Assembly (NCBI GenBank): GCA_030015575.1
Contig: JASDDO010000014.1
Span: forward strand, 163,279,911-163,343,910
Reading direction: 5' to 3'
DNA: 64,000 nucleotides
DNA from: Agapanthus africanus
Lineage: Eukaryota > Streptophyta > Magnoliopsida > Asparagales > Amaryllidaceae
Positions within the stretch are counted from its first letter, which is position 1; every line of letters starts with the position of its first letter. Shown here one piece after another: positions 9,777 through 22,157 of the stretch. The position numbers and the translations under genes were made by a program. Below the pieces are notes generated by a model that saw only the letters and a program-made list of their open reading frames with translations, was not told where the DNA came from and did no database searches.

Positions 9777-11360
9777 TTACTGAAAACTAGTAGGGTCATC
9801 ATCATCCATGATGCAATCTTCTCTATCATCATCAATGAGAAATCCATAGTATCTCTCTGGTGGGCGGGAAGTTCTACCAGATCTCTGGAGCGGCTGAGGT
9901 TTTTGAAGTTCTACTGCAACATCAGTTTCAACCAATTCGTCTTGAGTAATTTGTGTCTCTAGAACCTCTTCTAGTTCTACTGCATTGCCATCAGTACTAT
10001 TTGTAAAGATTTCATTTTCCAAAAATGTGGCATGTTGAGAAACAAACACCTTTTGTTCCTCCTTGTGGTAGAATAGATATCCATACGAATGTTTTGGATA
10101 TCCCACAAATTTACACATGACCGATCGTGTCTCGAGTTTGTCTGGATTCTGCTTTTTGACAAAAGCCGGACAACCCCATATCCTAACTCTTTTAAGAGAC
10201 GGTCTCTTTCCACTCCATATCTCATATGGAGTGGTAGACATGGTCTTGGTTGGAACCCTGTTTAACAGATACATTGTTGTCTCCAATGCATGCCCTCAAA
10301 AGGAAAGCGGTAACTCAGCATCACACATCATGGACCGTACCATATCTAATAGGGTACGATTCCTCCGTTCTGACACACCGTTGTGCTGTGGTGTGCAAGG
10401 AGGAGTGAGCCGCGAGAGAATCCCATTCTCTTTTAAGAAGTCTGAAAACTCTGTACTTAAATACTCTCTACCTCGATCCGATCGAAGTTTCTTGATACTC
10501 AAGCCTGTTTGTTTTTCTGCTTCAAGTTTGTACTCCTTGAATTTCTCGAAAGCTTCGGATTTATGCTTTAATAAAAAAACGTGCCCGAATCTTGAGAAAT
10601 CATCAGTGAAAGTAATGAAGTATGAAAAACCGCCTCTAGCATGTGTAGACATTGGTCTGCATACATCACTATGTATGAGGCTTAAGAGTTCCACAGCTCT
10701 TTCTCCGTGTCCAGTAAACGGAGTTTTGGTCATTTTACCTTTGATATAGGACTGATAAGTCGCATAAGATTTATATTCAAAAGGATTCAAATATCCATCT
10801 TTATGTAGCTTGCTTAGTCTTGTTTCATTAATATGACAAAGTCTACAATACCAAAGAAAAGCTTCATTTATATTTGAAAACTTTCTTTTATTAGTATGTT
10901 GCATATTGAAAATTGTGTGTTGGTTCAGGACGTAAATACCGTTATTTAGTGTACCATACCCAATCGACTTTTGATTCAAGTTAATGTTCATAACATTATT
11001 TTGCAACACAAAATGATATCCTTCATTATCCAACAAAGAAACGGATATTATATTACATAGCATACTAGGTACAAAATAACAAGGGTTCAAAACCAAAATA
11101 CAACCCGAAGGCAACCCTAGATGATACTCTCCTACGGATACAGCATGTACATTGGAACCATTTTCAACCCGCAGAGTATGGTCTCCAGTCTTCAAAACTT
11201 TACATTTTCTCAATCTCTGCACACAATTGCAGATGTGAGAACGAGAACCGGTATCTAATACCCAAGATGCAGAGTTAATTGAAAAACAGTTCTCAGTTAC
11301 AAACACACCTGAAGCGGAAGCATCACCATACTTCTTCTTCTTGAGATCAGCAAGATACAT
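9777..11360 (-). pseudogene. Copia-B protease and integrase remnant
   Basis: Minus-strand frames 11360-10296 and 10286-9777 form protease plus integrase, separated by a stop near 10290. Protease has DTGSRSH near 11240. The integrase zinc region is damaged: WYCRLCH replaces the usual WHCRLGH, and TYQSY stands where CQSC is expected (CQSC is seen in Copia-A). The catalytic residues remain in HSDVC, SDRGREY and GVSERRNR. The second frame carries the copia C-terminal region (TPYEIWSGKRP, NPDKLETRS, GYPKHSYGYLFY). Confidence 0.88.
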
Positions 11361-11375
11361 AGCACAGTTGCGTTT

Positions 11376-12150
11376 CTAATGTCCCAACTTGTGGCAGTAA
11401 AAACATTCCCCTTTTCCACTTCCCTCGGCCCCAGATTTGTCTTTCCCCTTCGCCTTTTTAACCACCTTTCGGTTTGATGGATTTCTTCTTCTTCTTTCCC
11501 TTGGCCTTAGCTTTTGGGATAGAAAAGGAAGATGGCCCAGCAAGAAGAGCGGGAGTTTTCACTGTCTTAAGCGTGCTCTCTGCACTTCTCAATATATTGA
11601 GAAGTTCAGGCAATGATTTCTCCAAATCGTTCATATTGAAATTCACTATGAACGGAGCAAAGGCAGGGGAGAGAGACTGCAGAACAACATCTGTATATTG
11701 CTTATTATCCATAGTCCATACCAGTTCCTCAAGTTCTTCTATAAGACCAATCATCTTCAGGACATGGTCTCCTACTGATACGTCGGGGGCCATCCACATC
11801 TGAAACAACTTTCGAGATGCCTCATATCGCAAAGTACGAGATTGCTCTTCATACAACTCCTTTGTATGAAGAAAGATGGATTGGACATCCATCTTCTCGT
11901 GCCGTTTCTAATGGATGTTGTCTATAGAAGCAAGCGCGAGGCACTTGGCCGTGTTGCAATCAATATCCCATGTTTTTCGGATCTCCCTATCCGAAACAGA
12001 TGATTCAGGTCCTGGGACGGGTGTGGCTTTGGTAGTGAGAACATATGATACTTTATCATATGTGAGTGCAATGTTCAAGTTCCTCAACCATTCTTTATAA
12101 TTCGGCCGTGTCAGTTTGTTTTTTTCTAAAAGAAGCTTAAATCCCGTCAT
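11376..12150 (-). pseudogene. Copia-B gag with CCHC knuckle, broken
   Basis: The minus-strand frame 12150-11908 holds the gag N-terminus (NKLTRPNYKEWLRNL) and 11892-11458 continues it, with a stop between. Further down, a CX2CX4HX4C zinc knuckle (CFYCHKLGH then C) is encoded near 11420-11360 and is interrupted by TAG at 11378-11376. Gag normally forms the RNA-packaging particle. This is the only recognisable gag among the copia elements in the window. Confidence 0.87.
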
Positions 12151-12595
12151 CGGTATCTGCCATTAGGAGAGAGAAAAGAATACACTCAGCGAAATGCTCT
12201 TGCAAAGAATTAGATTGGTTATTATCTTATCTAACCGATGTCTCCCACTGCTTTAATCAAATTTTCTTTCAAAACCTGAAAAGAAAACTAGCCAGGATTA
12301 ATTACATTTTACAGTTTCGCTAACCGGTCAGCCAGGCCAGTGTCGATACTTTGAGGGAGGTTCCCCGTGCTTTCGCACAGACCTAATTAAAATAAACCTC
12401 GTTTTCCCAGAGGTCATACCCCGTTGACACCTTTCTAGACACCTACTGGATTAGCTAATTGTAAAGTGCAAAATTCTCCTGGGAGTAACTCTTACTGACA
12501 GTGGGATTGGGATCCATCTATCATATAGAAGGTATGCAATCTCATTGCAAATTTCAACTCTTGAAACCCTCGATATGGTTTTTACCCCTATTTAG

Positions 12596-12799
12596 TTATG
12601 ACCTTGGCTATGGTCAACATATCATAAGTACTAGTCAAGTTCTACCCGTCATTTCGAGATTAACTAGACCCACCCATATGACCCTTGACTATGATCAACA
12701 TAATCACATGAATGTCCTAACTGATCGCATCATATGCTTTGTAGGAAGACATCACTTAGCTACCGTACACTACGCCTTGACTATAATCAACATACGTAG
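12596..12799 (-). repeat. Three tandem stem-loops (Copia-B)
   Basis: Cores of the form CCTTGACTATRATCAACATA lie at 12602-12621 (first copy GGCTATGG variant), 12683-12702 and 12775-12794. Enclosing arms are TTATGA/TCATAA, CATATGAC/ATCACATG (two mismatches) and CTACG/CGTAG. Compared with Copia-A, arm changes occur on both sides so that pairing is kept. Confidence 0.8.
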
Positions 12800-14326
12800 C
12801 ATGAATACTAAGTACCCTGCTTTCTAAAATGACGGAGGGTTGCGGATGGTTTTTATGAAAACCTTTAACGCTTTGAACTTGATCTCGTTGTAGAATCAAA
12901 ACGGTTTAGAAAGGGAGTGGCTTAAGCTCCGCATCTTTTGAAACTTTGCATTTTTCATAAAAAGGCCGAGTGTGTTTCAAATCCGATTCTACAACATCTT
13001 TAGGTTTCTTTTTCTTTACATTAATCTTATTAATGTAGTCCCATCATTTAAGTTCCTAATCCATCACAGAAAAGAAAAGAAAATAGAACATATACTTATA
13101 CCATCCGTATTCGCCACAGTGTCCTGTTATGCACCGTTAGGTTTTTTAACTAACGGCATAGCGGGGCGGGACTAGCGCGGGTGCAAAATATAAGCAACGT
13201 TTATTATATATCATATATATAATAATAATCCATTCATCTTAGATACTAAGTAATCATATTACAGAATATCAACAGCAGAAGCACATATGAAAATAAAAGG
13301 ATATCTAGAAGGTCCGTATTTTGTATTCAGCCAACAATAGAAAATACGGATTCCAAGGTCGTGATGAATAGCCAAGCCCATACCCCTAGACCCCTACGAG
13401 AGCGGCAAGTGATCCTGCCAATTCTAAAGTTTAGGAAACCCGGTCTCGACTCCTCGAGATGGCCTCCCACTGAACCTTAGAACCCGGTCACTTGTGCTCC
13501 CCTCCTTGGGTCTATCCTAATGCGGAAAAGTAAATAATATACAATAATGGTGACATCAACCTCAACCCGGAAGTGCCCCAAATAAAAGAATATTACATAC
13601 AATTGATATTTACATGAATGAAAATAAAGACTCCCATCTCATATAAAATCCCCGGCTATTCGATCGCGACAATCCTGCACATCATATCTCAGCAACACAT
13701 AATATCTCATATCATCAACGTAAGCAAGTATGTGTATCCTGATTGTCGTTGATGTATAGCAACGAAAACGGCGATACACTACATACTACACTTACGGTCG
13801 CAGAAAAAAAGTGAAAAACAACAATTGCAATCATCACAATCTCATATATCAAGACGATGTTTAACATTTTGATCGAATCAACATACACCCACAATTTACC
13901 CCAAGAGCTCAACACTTGAGCAAAGTTACAAATACCCAAAAACGTGCTACAGTGTCTACGGTCCAGCCGTAGAAGGGGTTAACCAACGCCTCACCTATGA
14001 CACCACGGAACTACGACAACCCGAAGGTTCGATCGCGGTTCCGTGGGCATAGAATCGAGTTATAGTTATTATGTTCTTCTAGAGGGACCATAGGAACACT
14101 TGCACGACTATTGAATATAAAGTTAACTTAGGAAAATCACAACACTTGGAAATTTCAGCGGGGTCAAGTTGTGGGGTTTTGAAGTTCATTCGAACTGCTA
14201 AACATAGTCTAGGTTACCAATTTAGTGTTAAATTATATGACTTCGAAGCACTACGAATTAGCCCCAGGTCAAAATAATCATCACATGAAAATTGGGCTAA
14301 GCAAACAATACTAGAAACCCTAACTT

Positions 14327-14460
14327 GCAAACATCAGAGCACAGGAGAAACATGGGGTGCAATGGGGGTAGGGGGGCCGGCCAGGCCGGATTCTGGGGGC
14401 TTGTGCTCTGTCAAAATCCGAGCACAAGCCTCCGTATTTCTCCTGTGTTCTTATGTTTGC
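14327..14460 (-). other. Large compound hairpin downstream of Copia-B PBS
   Basis: Outer arms GCAAACAT (14327-14334) with ATGTTTGC (14453-14460) and GAGCACAGGAGAAA (14337-14350) with TTTCTCCTGTGTTC (14437-14450, one mismatch) are separated by a symmetrical 2-by-2 internal loop. Inside lies an 11-base hairpin, GGCTTGTGCTC (14398-14408) with GAGCACAAGCC (14420-14430), plus a GGCCGGCC palindrome. The structure ends 150 bases from the PBS. Confidence 0.85.
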
Positions 14461-14610
14461 CCATACTCCACTCTGTACCTGTTTGAAAAATTTTTAAAGC
14501 ACTTTTTAGAAAATTTCCAGAGAGCATTTTTAGGGTTCCGTAATACCGTATTTTTCGGAGTCGATTTCGTTCTCGTATTTGTAATAACACCGTGTCTAAA
14601 ATTCTAGCTT

Positions 14611-14623
14611 GGCTCTGATACCA
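14611..14623 (-). other. Primer-binding site of Copia-B
   Basis: The minus strand reads TGGTATCAGAGCC, complementary to the 3' end of initiator tRNA-Met, one base inside the LTR end at 14625. Confidence 0.95.
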
Positions 14624-14624
14624 T

Positions 14625-16696
14625 TGTTGGGTTTCCCTAGGACCTACTTAAGAGTATGGAAGTATCACACATGCCACTTTAAAATTTAAAGAGGTGCTAA
14701 GCAAACTATCCATGAATCATTGACTAGAAATTTAGGGTAACAACACTTGTATCTCATAAAAAACAAGATATCACTAAGTGAAAAGAATACAACCTTTGTA
14801 TTCCTCTTGTTATGACTCTAGGATCGTTGAGAGGTTAGAAAGGCTTGCTAGTAAGCTCCCATGTCCACGATGATCCACCCGAAGTCCACTTCGTCCAAGC
14901 TTCTAGCTCCACTTGATGCAAGAAGAAGATGAAGCTAAACAATCTAAACTAATTGACTAGATTAGAGTAGAATGATGATGTGGTGTGTTTTTTTTAATCA
15001 AAACCCTTTCTTTTTGTTAACCCCACTCAAAAGAAAACTCAAGAGAGCTTGGAGGAAGAAGAAGATAAATGGCAAAAGCTTTTGTCAAAATGAGAATGAT
15101 AAAACTTGAATGAAAAAAAGAAAAGATAGTATATATATTTTCCATCTCTCATTGCAAACCATGGTTCAATAATATCTAGATATTTTCTATTTGGGTTAAA
15201 GACCAAATGGAAATTAAACCAAGGGTTTAACCAAGGTCAAAGCAAAGAAGTGTGTAAAAAAATCCATTTATGATTTAATTTCCATTTGCCTTTAATTATC
15301 CAAATAAAAATATATGTATATATATATTGAACCATGTAAGTCTTATATTGCCACCAAAGATGTATCATCAACCATGATACTATGCATGTATGTGTTCATG
15401 CACATCAACATGTGCATACATGCACATCAACATGTGCATACATACATGCATACTTCTTCTTTAAGAAAAAGGGTTTGAATAAAGAATAAAACTAAAAGTC
15501 AAATGTTAAATCAACAATAGATTTAACAATCCGGTCATATCACATACGACCTGACCAATAGAAAAACGCCCGATTAACATATGGTATCACATAGTCGTAT
15601 TCAATCGGGTCCCCGCGCATATCTCATATGCACACCACATCTTTTCGCCTGGGCTAGGAAACTTCTGTGTTGGACTCTAAGACTCGTCAATACGCCAGCA
15701 GTGGGTGATGATCATATCAAACACCCACAAGCCGCAAGCGGTCAGCTAAACATAACGGCCATCCGGGTATTGAACGATCAAAAGAAAACCAGCAAAGCTG
15801 TCAAAACTCCCGTCGAGCCAACTGGCAACACTTACCGTACAGTCCGGTCTCCTCATTAGATATGTTGCATATCGACTCTAGGGATGGTATCGTCGACCCC
15901 AATAACTCAATAAGTCATGCTGGTGTATGGCTCATAACAGATCGAGAAACTACTGATAACACTTATCGGTAAATCTCAGCAGCCCTGGCCAGGGACTTCC
16001 TGTTATAGTCAATCGAGCATAGCATAACATCAACTCCCAATACCGGGAGAGACGAAACCCCTCCTATCGCTCATTGCCTCCATGCACCTCGGGACTGTAC
16101 CCAAAGACCACCTGTTTGCACGACTCAGTAAAGCCATGGTAGGGTGGAGATCAAAATACAGTGGGAGGACACACAAGACTCTATGACGATCTCGGGTCTA
16201 CAGACTAACCTGTACTAGTGTCACCTGAGAACTGCCATCCGACGATCGATATAATACCACATCGGAGTTCGGCGAGTCCGTTCAGTGTACCCAGTCTCCA
16301 CTGAGCACCCGTATACATTTTTTGGAGTCAGCACACCAGATGGATATGGGATCATCCATCGCCCATCACATGGGACAAAAATGGTATAGGCTAGTCTACT
16401 CTGGAATATCGATGCCCTGTCTCGATACACCTACGACTGGGAACAGTTCAAGGATATGCTTATAAACTACACGTGCCCCACTAGTATGATCCGCATCATA
16501 GTCACAGTAGTCAAGCAAATATCATGAGGGCTTTATCAACATGTGCAAATGAATAAAAGCATGATCAAATCAACATGTCAAATAAAGTAAACCAGATAGC
16601 ATACTATCATGTCGAGCAAGAAAGTAATCTATATATATACATGTCCAAGCATCCACTATACATGTAATGGCCTCTACGGCATACATATATCTAACA
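14625..16696 (-). repeat. Copia-B 5' LTR (2.07 kb)
   Basis: On the minus strand it starts TGTTAGATATATG at 16696 and ends CCCAACA at 14625. It contains a hairpin at the place of the Copia-A LTR hairpin but with different arms: CCCGATT (15569-15575) and AATCGGG (15603-15609). Confidence 0.92.
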
Positions 16697-16994
16697 CAGT
16701 CTCGATACTTCCACAACTATAGACATTTAAGGATGTGCTTATGGACTATCCAGCTCTCACGTATATGATAGCCATCATAATGCTGGTAGTCAAGCAGGAA
16801 TCCTACAGGCTTTATCATTATGTATTAGCGACATGTAATAACAAGTAAAACGTATACACATCAATGATAAAGACAAACCAGATAGTATACTACCAACTCG
16901 AGTAAAATTGTTCTACCTGTATAAGTCCTCCCTCAATTATCATAATTGCATGTCTGCAATTACAATAATTTTCTTGAAGGCACTATATCCAACA
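16697..16994 (-). repeat. Copia-E LTR remnant
   Basis: About 300 bases resemble the promoter-side end of the Copia-D LTR (58810-59106), ending on the plus strand in CCAACA. The other end is cut off by the insertion of Copia-B. The LTR is followed directly by RT sequence, so RNase H and the polypurine tract have been deleted. Confidence 0.78.
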
Positions 16995-17640
16995 GCACAC
17001 AGCATTGTATATATCAAGCTTCTAACAGCTTGAGCATATGAGGCATTAAGCGGTTTCTATTCATCTTCAGGACATTGTTTTTTACACAACCGCTTTCGCA
17101 TAACCAGTGGTGTAGGTTCCAGATTGCAATTCTGCATCCCAAATCTTCTAAGTATTGTGCGCAAATACCTTTCGTGATTCAAACTTAACATTATAGACTT
17201 TCAATCCCTAAGGATCTGTATACCAAGAACATAAGATGCATCTCTCATGTCCTTCATCTTAAATTCACTACTAAGTACTGATTTGATCTTGTTCAACACT
17301 TCTATATCATTTCCATCGAGTAAAATATCATCTTCGTACATGGATACTATTGAAAAAATGCTCCTACTCTTCAAGACATACACATAGTTATCCAATTTGT
17401 TCGCAATGAAACCAAGTTGAATAACAATATTGTGAAATTTGATATACCATTGTCTAGATGACTGTTTTAAACCATATATAAACCTTTTCAAATTTCCTCC
17501 AGATATAGCAGGCATCAGGAAGTCCTTTCTTGCTGTGAGTGTGCTGCTGGTTAGGTCTTTTGAAGGATGGCTTGGAGGGTTCAATGTGATGACTCCTATG
17601 TGTTCCTTGCACCTTTCAATACTGCACAACATTTACTTCT
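16995..17640 (-). pseudogene. Copia-E reverse transcriptase fragment
   Basis: The minus strand encodes a piece of copia RT: KRFIYGLKQSSRQW, an active site read as YEDDILL (YVDD expected), FKMKDMRDASYVLGIQ, then YAQAV and YTMLCA in other frames. The first 130 bases (17640-17510) are not recognisable as RT. Both ends are truncated. Confidence 0.82.
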
Positions 17641-17651
17641 TGTTGCACAAG

Positions 17652-18307
17652 TGTCATGCCCCGCTTCCCAAAATACGGAATGCGAGGGGTGACTAGGCCA
17701 GCCATGCTCCTACGGTCAGGGAATAATACCGCCGTATCACATTTCGGCTTCTAGCATTACATGGTAGTCAGTAAACAATACTAAAGTAAAGGAAATCACA
17801 GCTCACAACTTTATTACATCAAAATAAAAGAGTTCAAGATACATTTATTTGCATGAAAGAAATAACTAACCAACAAAATAACAATACTCTTATAGCAAGA
17901 AAGGGATGGCGCTGATGTCGCGACCTAAATCTTCGCGATCTCGAATGGCAGATCATGCTCCTAGGTTGGGTCCACTTCTTCCTCTGAGCATGCACACTCA
18001 GGTCGTCAGGACGACATATATAGCAATAAATATATAATGTGCGTACAATGTTGTCAAATATCAAAGGTGCAATAGAATACAGAAAAAAGAGAATAATGAA
18101 TATCATTTGAATATGTATAGCGCGATATATGTATCATGTCAGTAAACCAGGCAATATGTATGGCACTACTTATCAGTCACCAAGTCAATGAAATCAATTG
18201 GTGGAAAGGATGCTCGTGTTTAATAAGGGTTTCGTGCATGCCTGAGACTACGGTCTACTGTTGCCCGTAACCTTGCAGCCATGCCGCTAGGCCCACGACC
18301 TAATGTA

Positions 18308-18338
<31 letters not shown>

Positions 18339-21030
18339 CACTAATATCGAATGATCATCCTCTAAGTCACTGTACCTTGCTAAATACGAGTTCAATTCCA
18401 CCTTAATTTCCCCATTCCCCAGGTTATAGTATGTGTTCAGGTATTAGATAGGTTATGAACAAATACGTATCGCTTTCACTTTCAATCACGCTTCCACTTA
18501 TCGATATCACTTTCGATCACCGGTTCACATTCATACTTACCACAAACCAATCACGAACACTTATATATCGACAATATAAATCAGTCGCTAGGTCTCAATA
18601 TAAATGATCACTATGCAGAAGGCATAAAGCAAACACAAAATAAGGTAGAAATGCACTGAACTTATATTCATCAAGTTATGACAGCCAACGCCATATGACT
18701 TGAAAAATTCACCATAAATCACACGTATAGAATAGACCAAAACAATATAAAAGGCATACAAATTATACTTGATTGTCTAAGCGGTAAAATTAATTTCATA
18801 TCAATACGAATTCAGGTTAGAGACTTATCATCATTTTAAATTAGCGATCAGTTGCTAGAATTCCAGTTTCAGAACTGGATGTTCAACTTCACGCACGGTT
18901 TATTAGGGATTGTGTTTAGATTAGGATGTTGACCCAGTTGAAAAACCTAGTTCTATCTGTTAGGTTTCCGAATCATCAAGCGGATCCATGATAGCCATTC
19001 TGTACTAGGAGATATGTCATGTTTAGTGTGAAGGTGAAAGTGATGTCACTGCAAAAACTGCAGAACACGTCGACAGTCTAAAATACAAAAAAAATAACAA
19101 ACGACTGTGAAACTGAACGAGGCCAGATCCATATGTTATATAACTAAATTATCGATGCGACTATATAGGACTCCATGCATTTTCAGTTTTATGTTGGGAC
19201 GTGCAGGCGCATAAGTTCAGGTATCCTTGTGGAATGCTGCCCCGGACTGCAGTCCAGAGCCGCATTCCTAGTCAATTCTCGTTATAATGGCTTATCAACA
19301 TTGAAGGGTAAACTATATAGGGTTCTATATTATCGTGTCATCTTCGATATGAGCCATAGAACATTACATTCCTACATGTAACTAATTTAATACCAATTTA
19401 ACACTACTATGTGTACAGTAAAATCAGATTTGACGTCGTGTCTTTGGGATGCCGTTTCCTTGCGCAATACTTTGTTATTTGAGTTCAGTTTCCTCAATAA
19501 TATTCATAAGTAGCAAAAAAAATTATTAGAGCATTTTCGACAGGGTTTTGGATCAGTTCACCACATCGAACTCTTAGCGTTCAATATCTTGAATTATCGA
19601 ATTAATGTCGGTTTTGTCCAACTCATGAAAACGGTATATAATACTTACAATATATACGTGTCAATATACTACTAAACATACGTTCGTAATAATCTATCTA
19701 ATAAATTTTTAACACGAAATCATATAGCATGTTAAAAGCAAGTGATGATTTCACTTGCTTTTGATCGCTGATATAGAAGCGACACCACTTCCGGACTTCG
19801 CCTCGACACACTAGATGATGCTATACTGGACACAGTGCGTGGCGCATGCGCGATGCGCGGAGATATGATACTGGGCACGGTGACAATGAGGGCATAACAT
19901 GGTAGCAGGCGTGGTCTTGGCTCGGTGTGTGGTGCGGGAGTGGTACGATGCGACATAGTACTGGACGTGATGCTGGTGTGGGAGTGGGTACGGTGCGTGC
20001 ACTAGATCGGGATCCGGCATGGCACGGGGACTGGCATGGCGTAGCACGGGGACTGGCACGACATGGCATGGAGGCTGGCATAGCGTGGGTACGAGGCACG
20101 GCACGTCTAGGCACGTGGTGGTGCAGCCATGGCACGATGGCGGTGCAGAGGCAGCGGCGACGCGTCGGAGGCAGGCGGTGATGATCGGATGGCGACTACG
20201 GGGCTGCTGCTGCAATGGGTTTGCTGTGATGAGCTAGGGCTCGGGTTCAGTCGAATTGAGTTCTTGGTGAAGGAAGTCGATGAGGGTTAGGGTATGGATG
20301 CCGGTTAGATGAGGGTTATGAGGTGGTGGTAGCGGGTTGGAGGAGTTAGCAGGTGATGGAGGAAGCCGTCGGTGAACGAGTGGGTTGTCGGTTCGTTGTA
20401 GTCGGTGGTGATGATCATGATGCTTGGGTGTTTGCTGGTGATGGTGAGTTGGTGTTCGAAGGTGATAGAATAGGAAGGTGGCGATGGGTGCTTCGATGGT
20501 GCCGGGGTTCTTGGTCGAGGATGAGGCCGAAGGATTGTGCGGTTGCTCGAGGGAAATGGTGGTGTGGTCTCGGTGATCGGGGTCAAGGTTAAGGGCTAGG
20601 GAGGAAGAGAGAGACGTTGAGGAAGATGAGGGATACAATAAGGGGATCTTGGGAAGTAGTTGAGGCGTGGCTTGAGTCGACAGAGGAGGGGACGACGACA
20701 GTGATCTCGGTGAGGGAAGAGGGAGTTTGTAAGGGAATGTGGGAAGTAGGATTTGGAGGAGGGGATCACGGGGAGTTGGGATCGAGGCAAGGTCGCGGCC
20801 GTTGACGAAGAGCGTGGGTCTCGTGGGAGCAGCGCGAGAAGAGGGGAAGGACGTTGGAGATGGTGGGAAAAGAAAGAGAGGGAGAAGAAGAAGAAGTGGG
20901 GGTGTAACGGGTCGGGTCTGGGTCGGGTTCGGGCCGGGGTAGTTTAGGGTTTGGGTTTTAGAAAAATTTAATAAATAAAATAATAAAAAAATATAAAAAT
21001 GTGCAAAAAAAAATAATAGGAAAATTCTAG
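17652..21030 (-). repeat. Gypsy-G 3' LTR region (inner edge unresolved)
   Basis: The plus strand starts TGTCATGCCCCG at 17652, which on the minus strand is a chromovirus-type LTR end. The stretch up to about 21030 has no recognisable gene. It contains a TG/TA microsatellite, a G-rich low-complexity stretch (about 19930-20170) and a CT-rich, CCCTAA-containing block (20250-20960) typical of transcribed LTR sequence. A 275-codon Pro/Ser/His-rich frame here is low complexity and is not called. The LTR start could not be placed because the end of pol is deleted. Confidence 0.6.
18306..18338. repeat. TG/TA microsatellite
   Basis: A run of TG followed by a run of TA within the Gypsy-G LTR region. 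Confidence 0.9.
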
Positions 21031-21116
21031 GATAAGCTACCTCTCCTATTCGCTCTAGCACCTTAAAAGGTTCGATAAGCCACCTCTCCTACTCGCTCTA
21101 GAACCTCAAAAGGTCC
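21031..21116 (-). repeat. 43-base tandem duplication at the broken end of Gypsy-G pol
   Basis: Units 21031-21073 and 21074-21116 both encode the integrase C-terminal text LER(I/V)GEVAY on the minus strand. The chromodomain expected next is missing, so the duplication marks a rearranged junction. Confidence 0.85.
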
Positions 21117-22157
21117 GATGAATCGGGGACTGAATTTCCCCTGACTACCAAACCTGATCACTCCCCGAGTGGGTGATATCCTCATAAATACATGGTCACC
21201 AACACTAAACTCCAACGACCTTCTTCCGACATCTGCCCAACTCTTCTGTCGGTCCTGAGCCGTCTTGATTCGTTGCCTGATCGTCTGAACCTTGTTCACT
21301 ATCTGTACTATAAGCTCAGGGCTCTACATCCTTCGTTCACCCATGTCATCCTAACAAAGAGGGGACCGACACTTCCGTCCATACAGAGCCTCGAACGGTG
21401 CCATCTGGATGCTAGCTTGGTAGCTGTTGTTATAAGAAAACTCTACCAGATGGAGGCGATCTTCCCAAGAGCCCTGAAAATCAAGCATGCATGCCCTCAG
21501 CATATCCTCGAGCGTCTGGATAGTACGCTCGGATTGCTCGTCCATCTGCGGATGATAGGCCATGCTGAACTTGAGATGCGTGCCCAAACTCTCCTGCAGG
21601 CTCTTCCAGAAATAGGAAATGAACCTGGTGTCTCGATCAGACATGATACTAACGAGCATCCCGTGCAGTCTCACAATCTCCTGCATATATTTCTCTAAAC
21701 GCGACTCCGTCGATTGTCCGACTCGGAAAGGTATGAAATATGCTGGCTTTGTGAGGCGATCAACAATAACCCAGACAACATTGTTGGCCCTTGGACTTCG
21801 AGGTAGTGTCGTCACAAAATCCATGGTGATGTGCTCCCATTTCCACTCTGGCACTGGAAGCGATTGCAACAACCCAGCGATTCTCTGATGCTCGGCTTTC
21901 ACCTGTTGGCATACCAGACACTTGGAGACAAAGCGAGCAATCTCCCTCTTCATCCCATTCCACAAGAAGTGCTGCCTCAGGTCTGTATATCTTGGTGCCA
22001 CCTGGGTGCACCGAGTAAGCGAAACTTTGTGCCTCATCTAGAACTTCATCTCGAATACCCCCTTCGGAACACACAGCTGACTGCCAAATCTCAGAGTGCC
22101 ATCTCCTTGAATCTGCAAATCCGTCTTCAAACCAGCCTTAACTAACCCTTTGAACTT
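21063..22157 (-). pseudogene. Gypsy-G integrase, chromovirus-like, without chromodomain
   Basis: Minus-strand frames contain a Ty3/Gypsy integrase: zinc-domain cysteines in CLVCQQVK, the first catalytic Asp in TMDFVTTLP, the second in SDRDTRF, the Glu in MDEQSERTIQT, and the C-terminal GPFEVLERVGEVAY motif typical of chromoviruses. Stops near 22037 and 21350 break the frame. The reading frame ends just after GEVAY, where family members continue into a chromodomain. A tandem duplication and LTR-type sequence follow instead. Confidence 0.87.

Larger units (their letters stand above)
12151..14610 (-). other. Copia-B leader, structured, non-coding
   Basis: It is homologous to the leader of Copia-A and carries the same inverted-repeat landmarks, but lacks the 90-base repeat pair and the doubled GCATGC motif. 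A pyrimidine-rich run ending GGCAG lies just before the gag ATG at 12150. No coding frame is supported. Confidence 0.75.
7195..16696 (-). mobile_element. Copia-B: Ty1/copia element with gag, decayed
   Basis: On the minus strand: 5' LTR (16696-14625), PBS, leader, gag, protease, integrase, RT, RNase H, polypurine tract, and a 3' LTR cut at 7195 by the insertion of Copia-A. Only the promoter-side half of the 3' LTR is in the window. Copia-B itself interrupts an older copia LTR at 16697. Scattered stops and frameshifts in every domain show that it is dead as a protein-coding element. Confidence 0.9.

Noticed and set aside
17652-17700. LTR start of a separate plus-strand element at TGTCATGCCCCG
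   Set aside because: The minus-strand reading GGGGCATGACA fits the 3' end of the Gypsy-G LTR on the same strand as its pol, which needs no extra element; orientation remains uncertain.
19811-20237. Several overlapping Ala/Arg/His-rich frames on both strands
   Set aside because: G-rich low-complexity repeat (GGCACGGG-type units) open in many frames at once; no domain.
20234-21061. 275-codon Pro/Ser/His-rich frame on the minus strand
   Set aside because: Low-complexity, CT-rich sequence in the Gypsy-G LTR region; its first codons are a duplicated piece of integrase and no domain follows.
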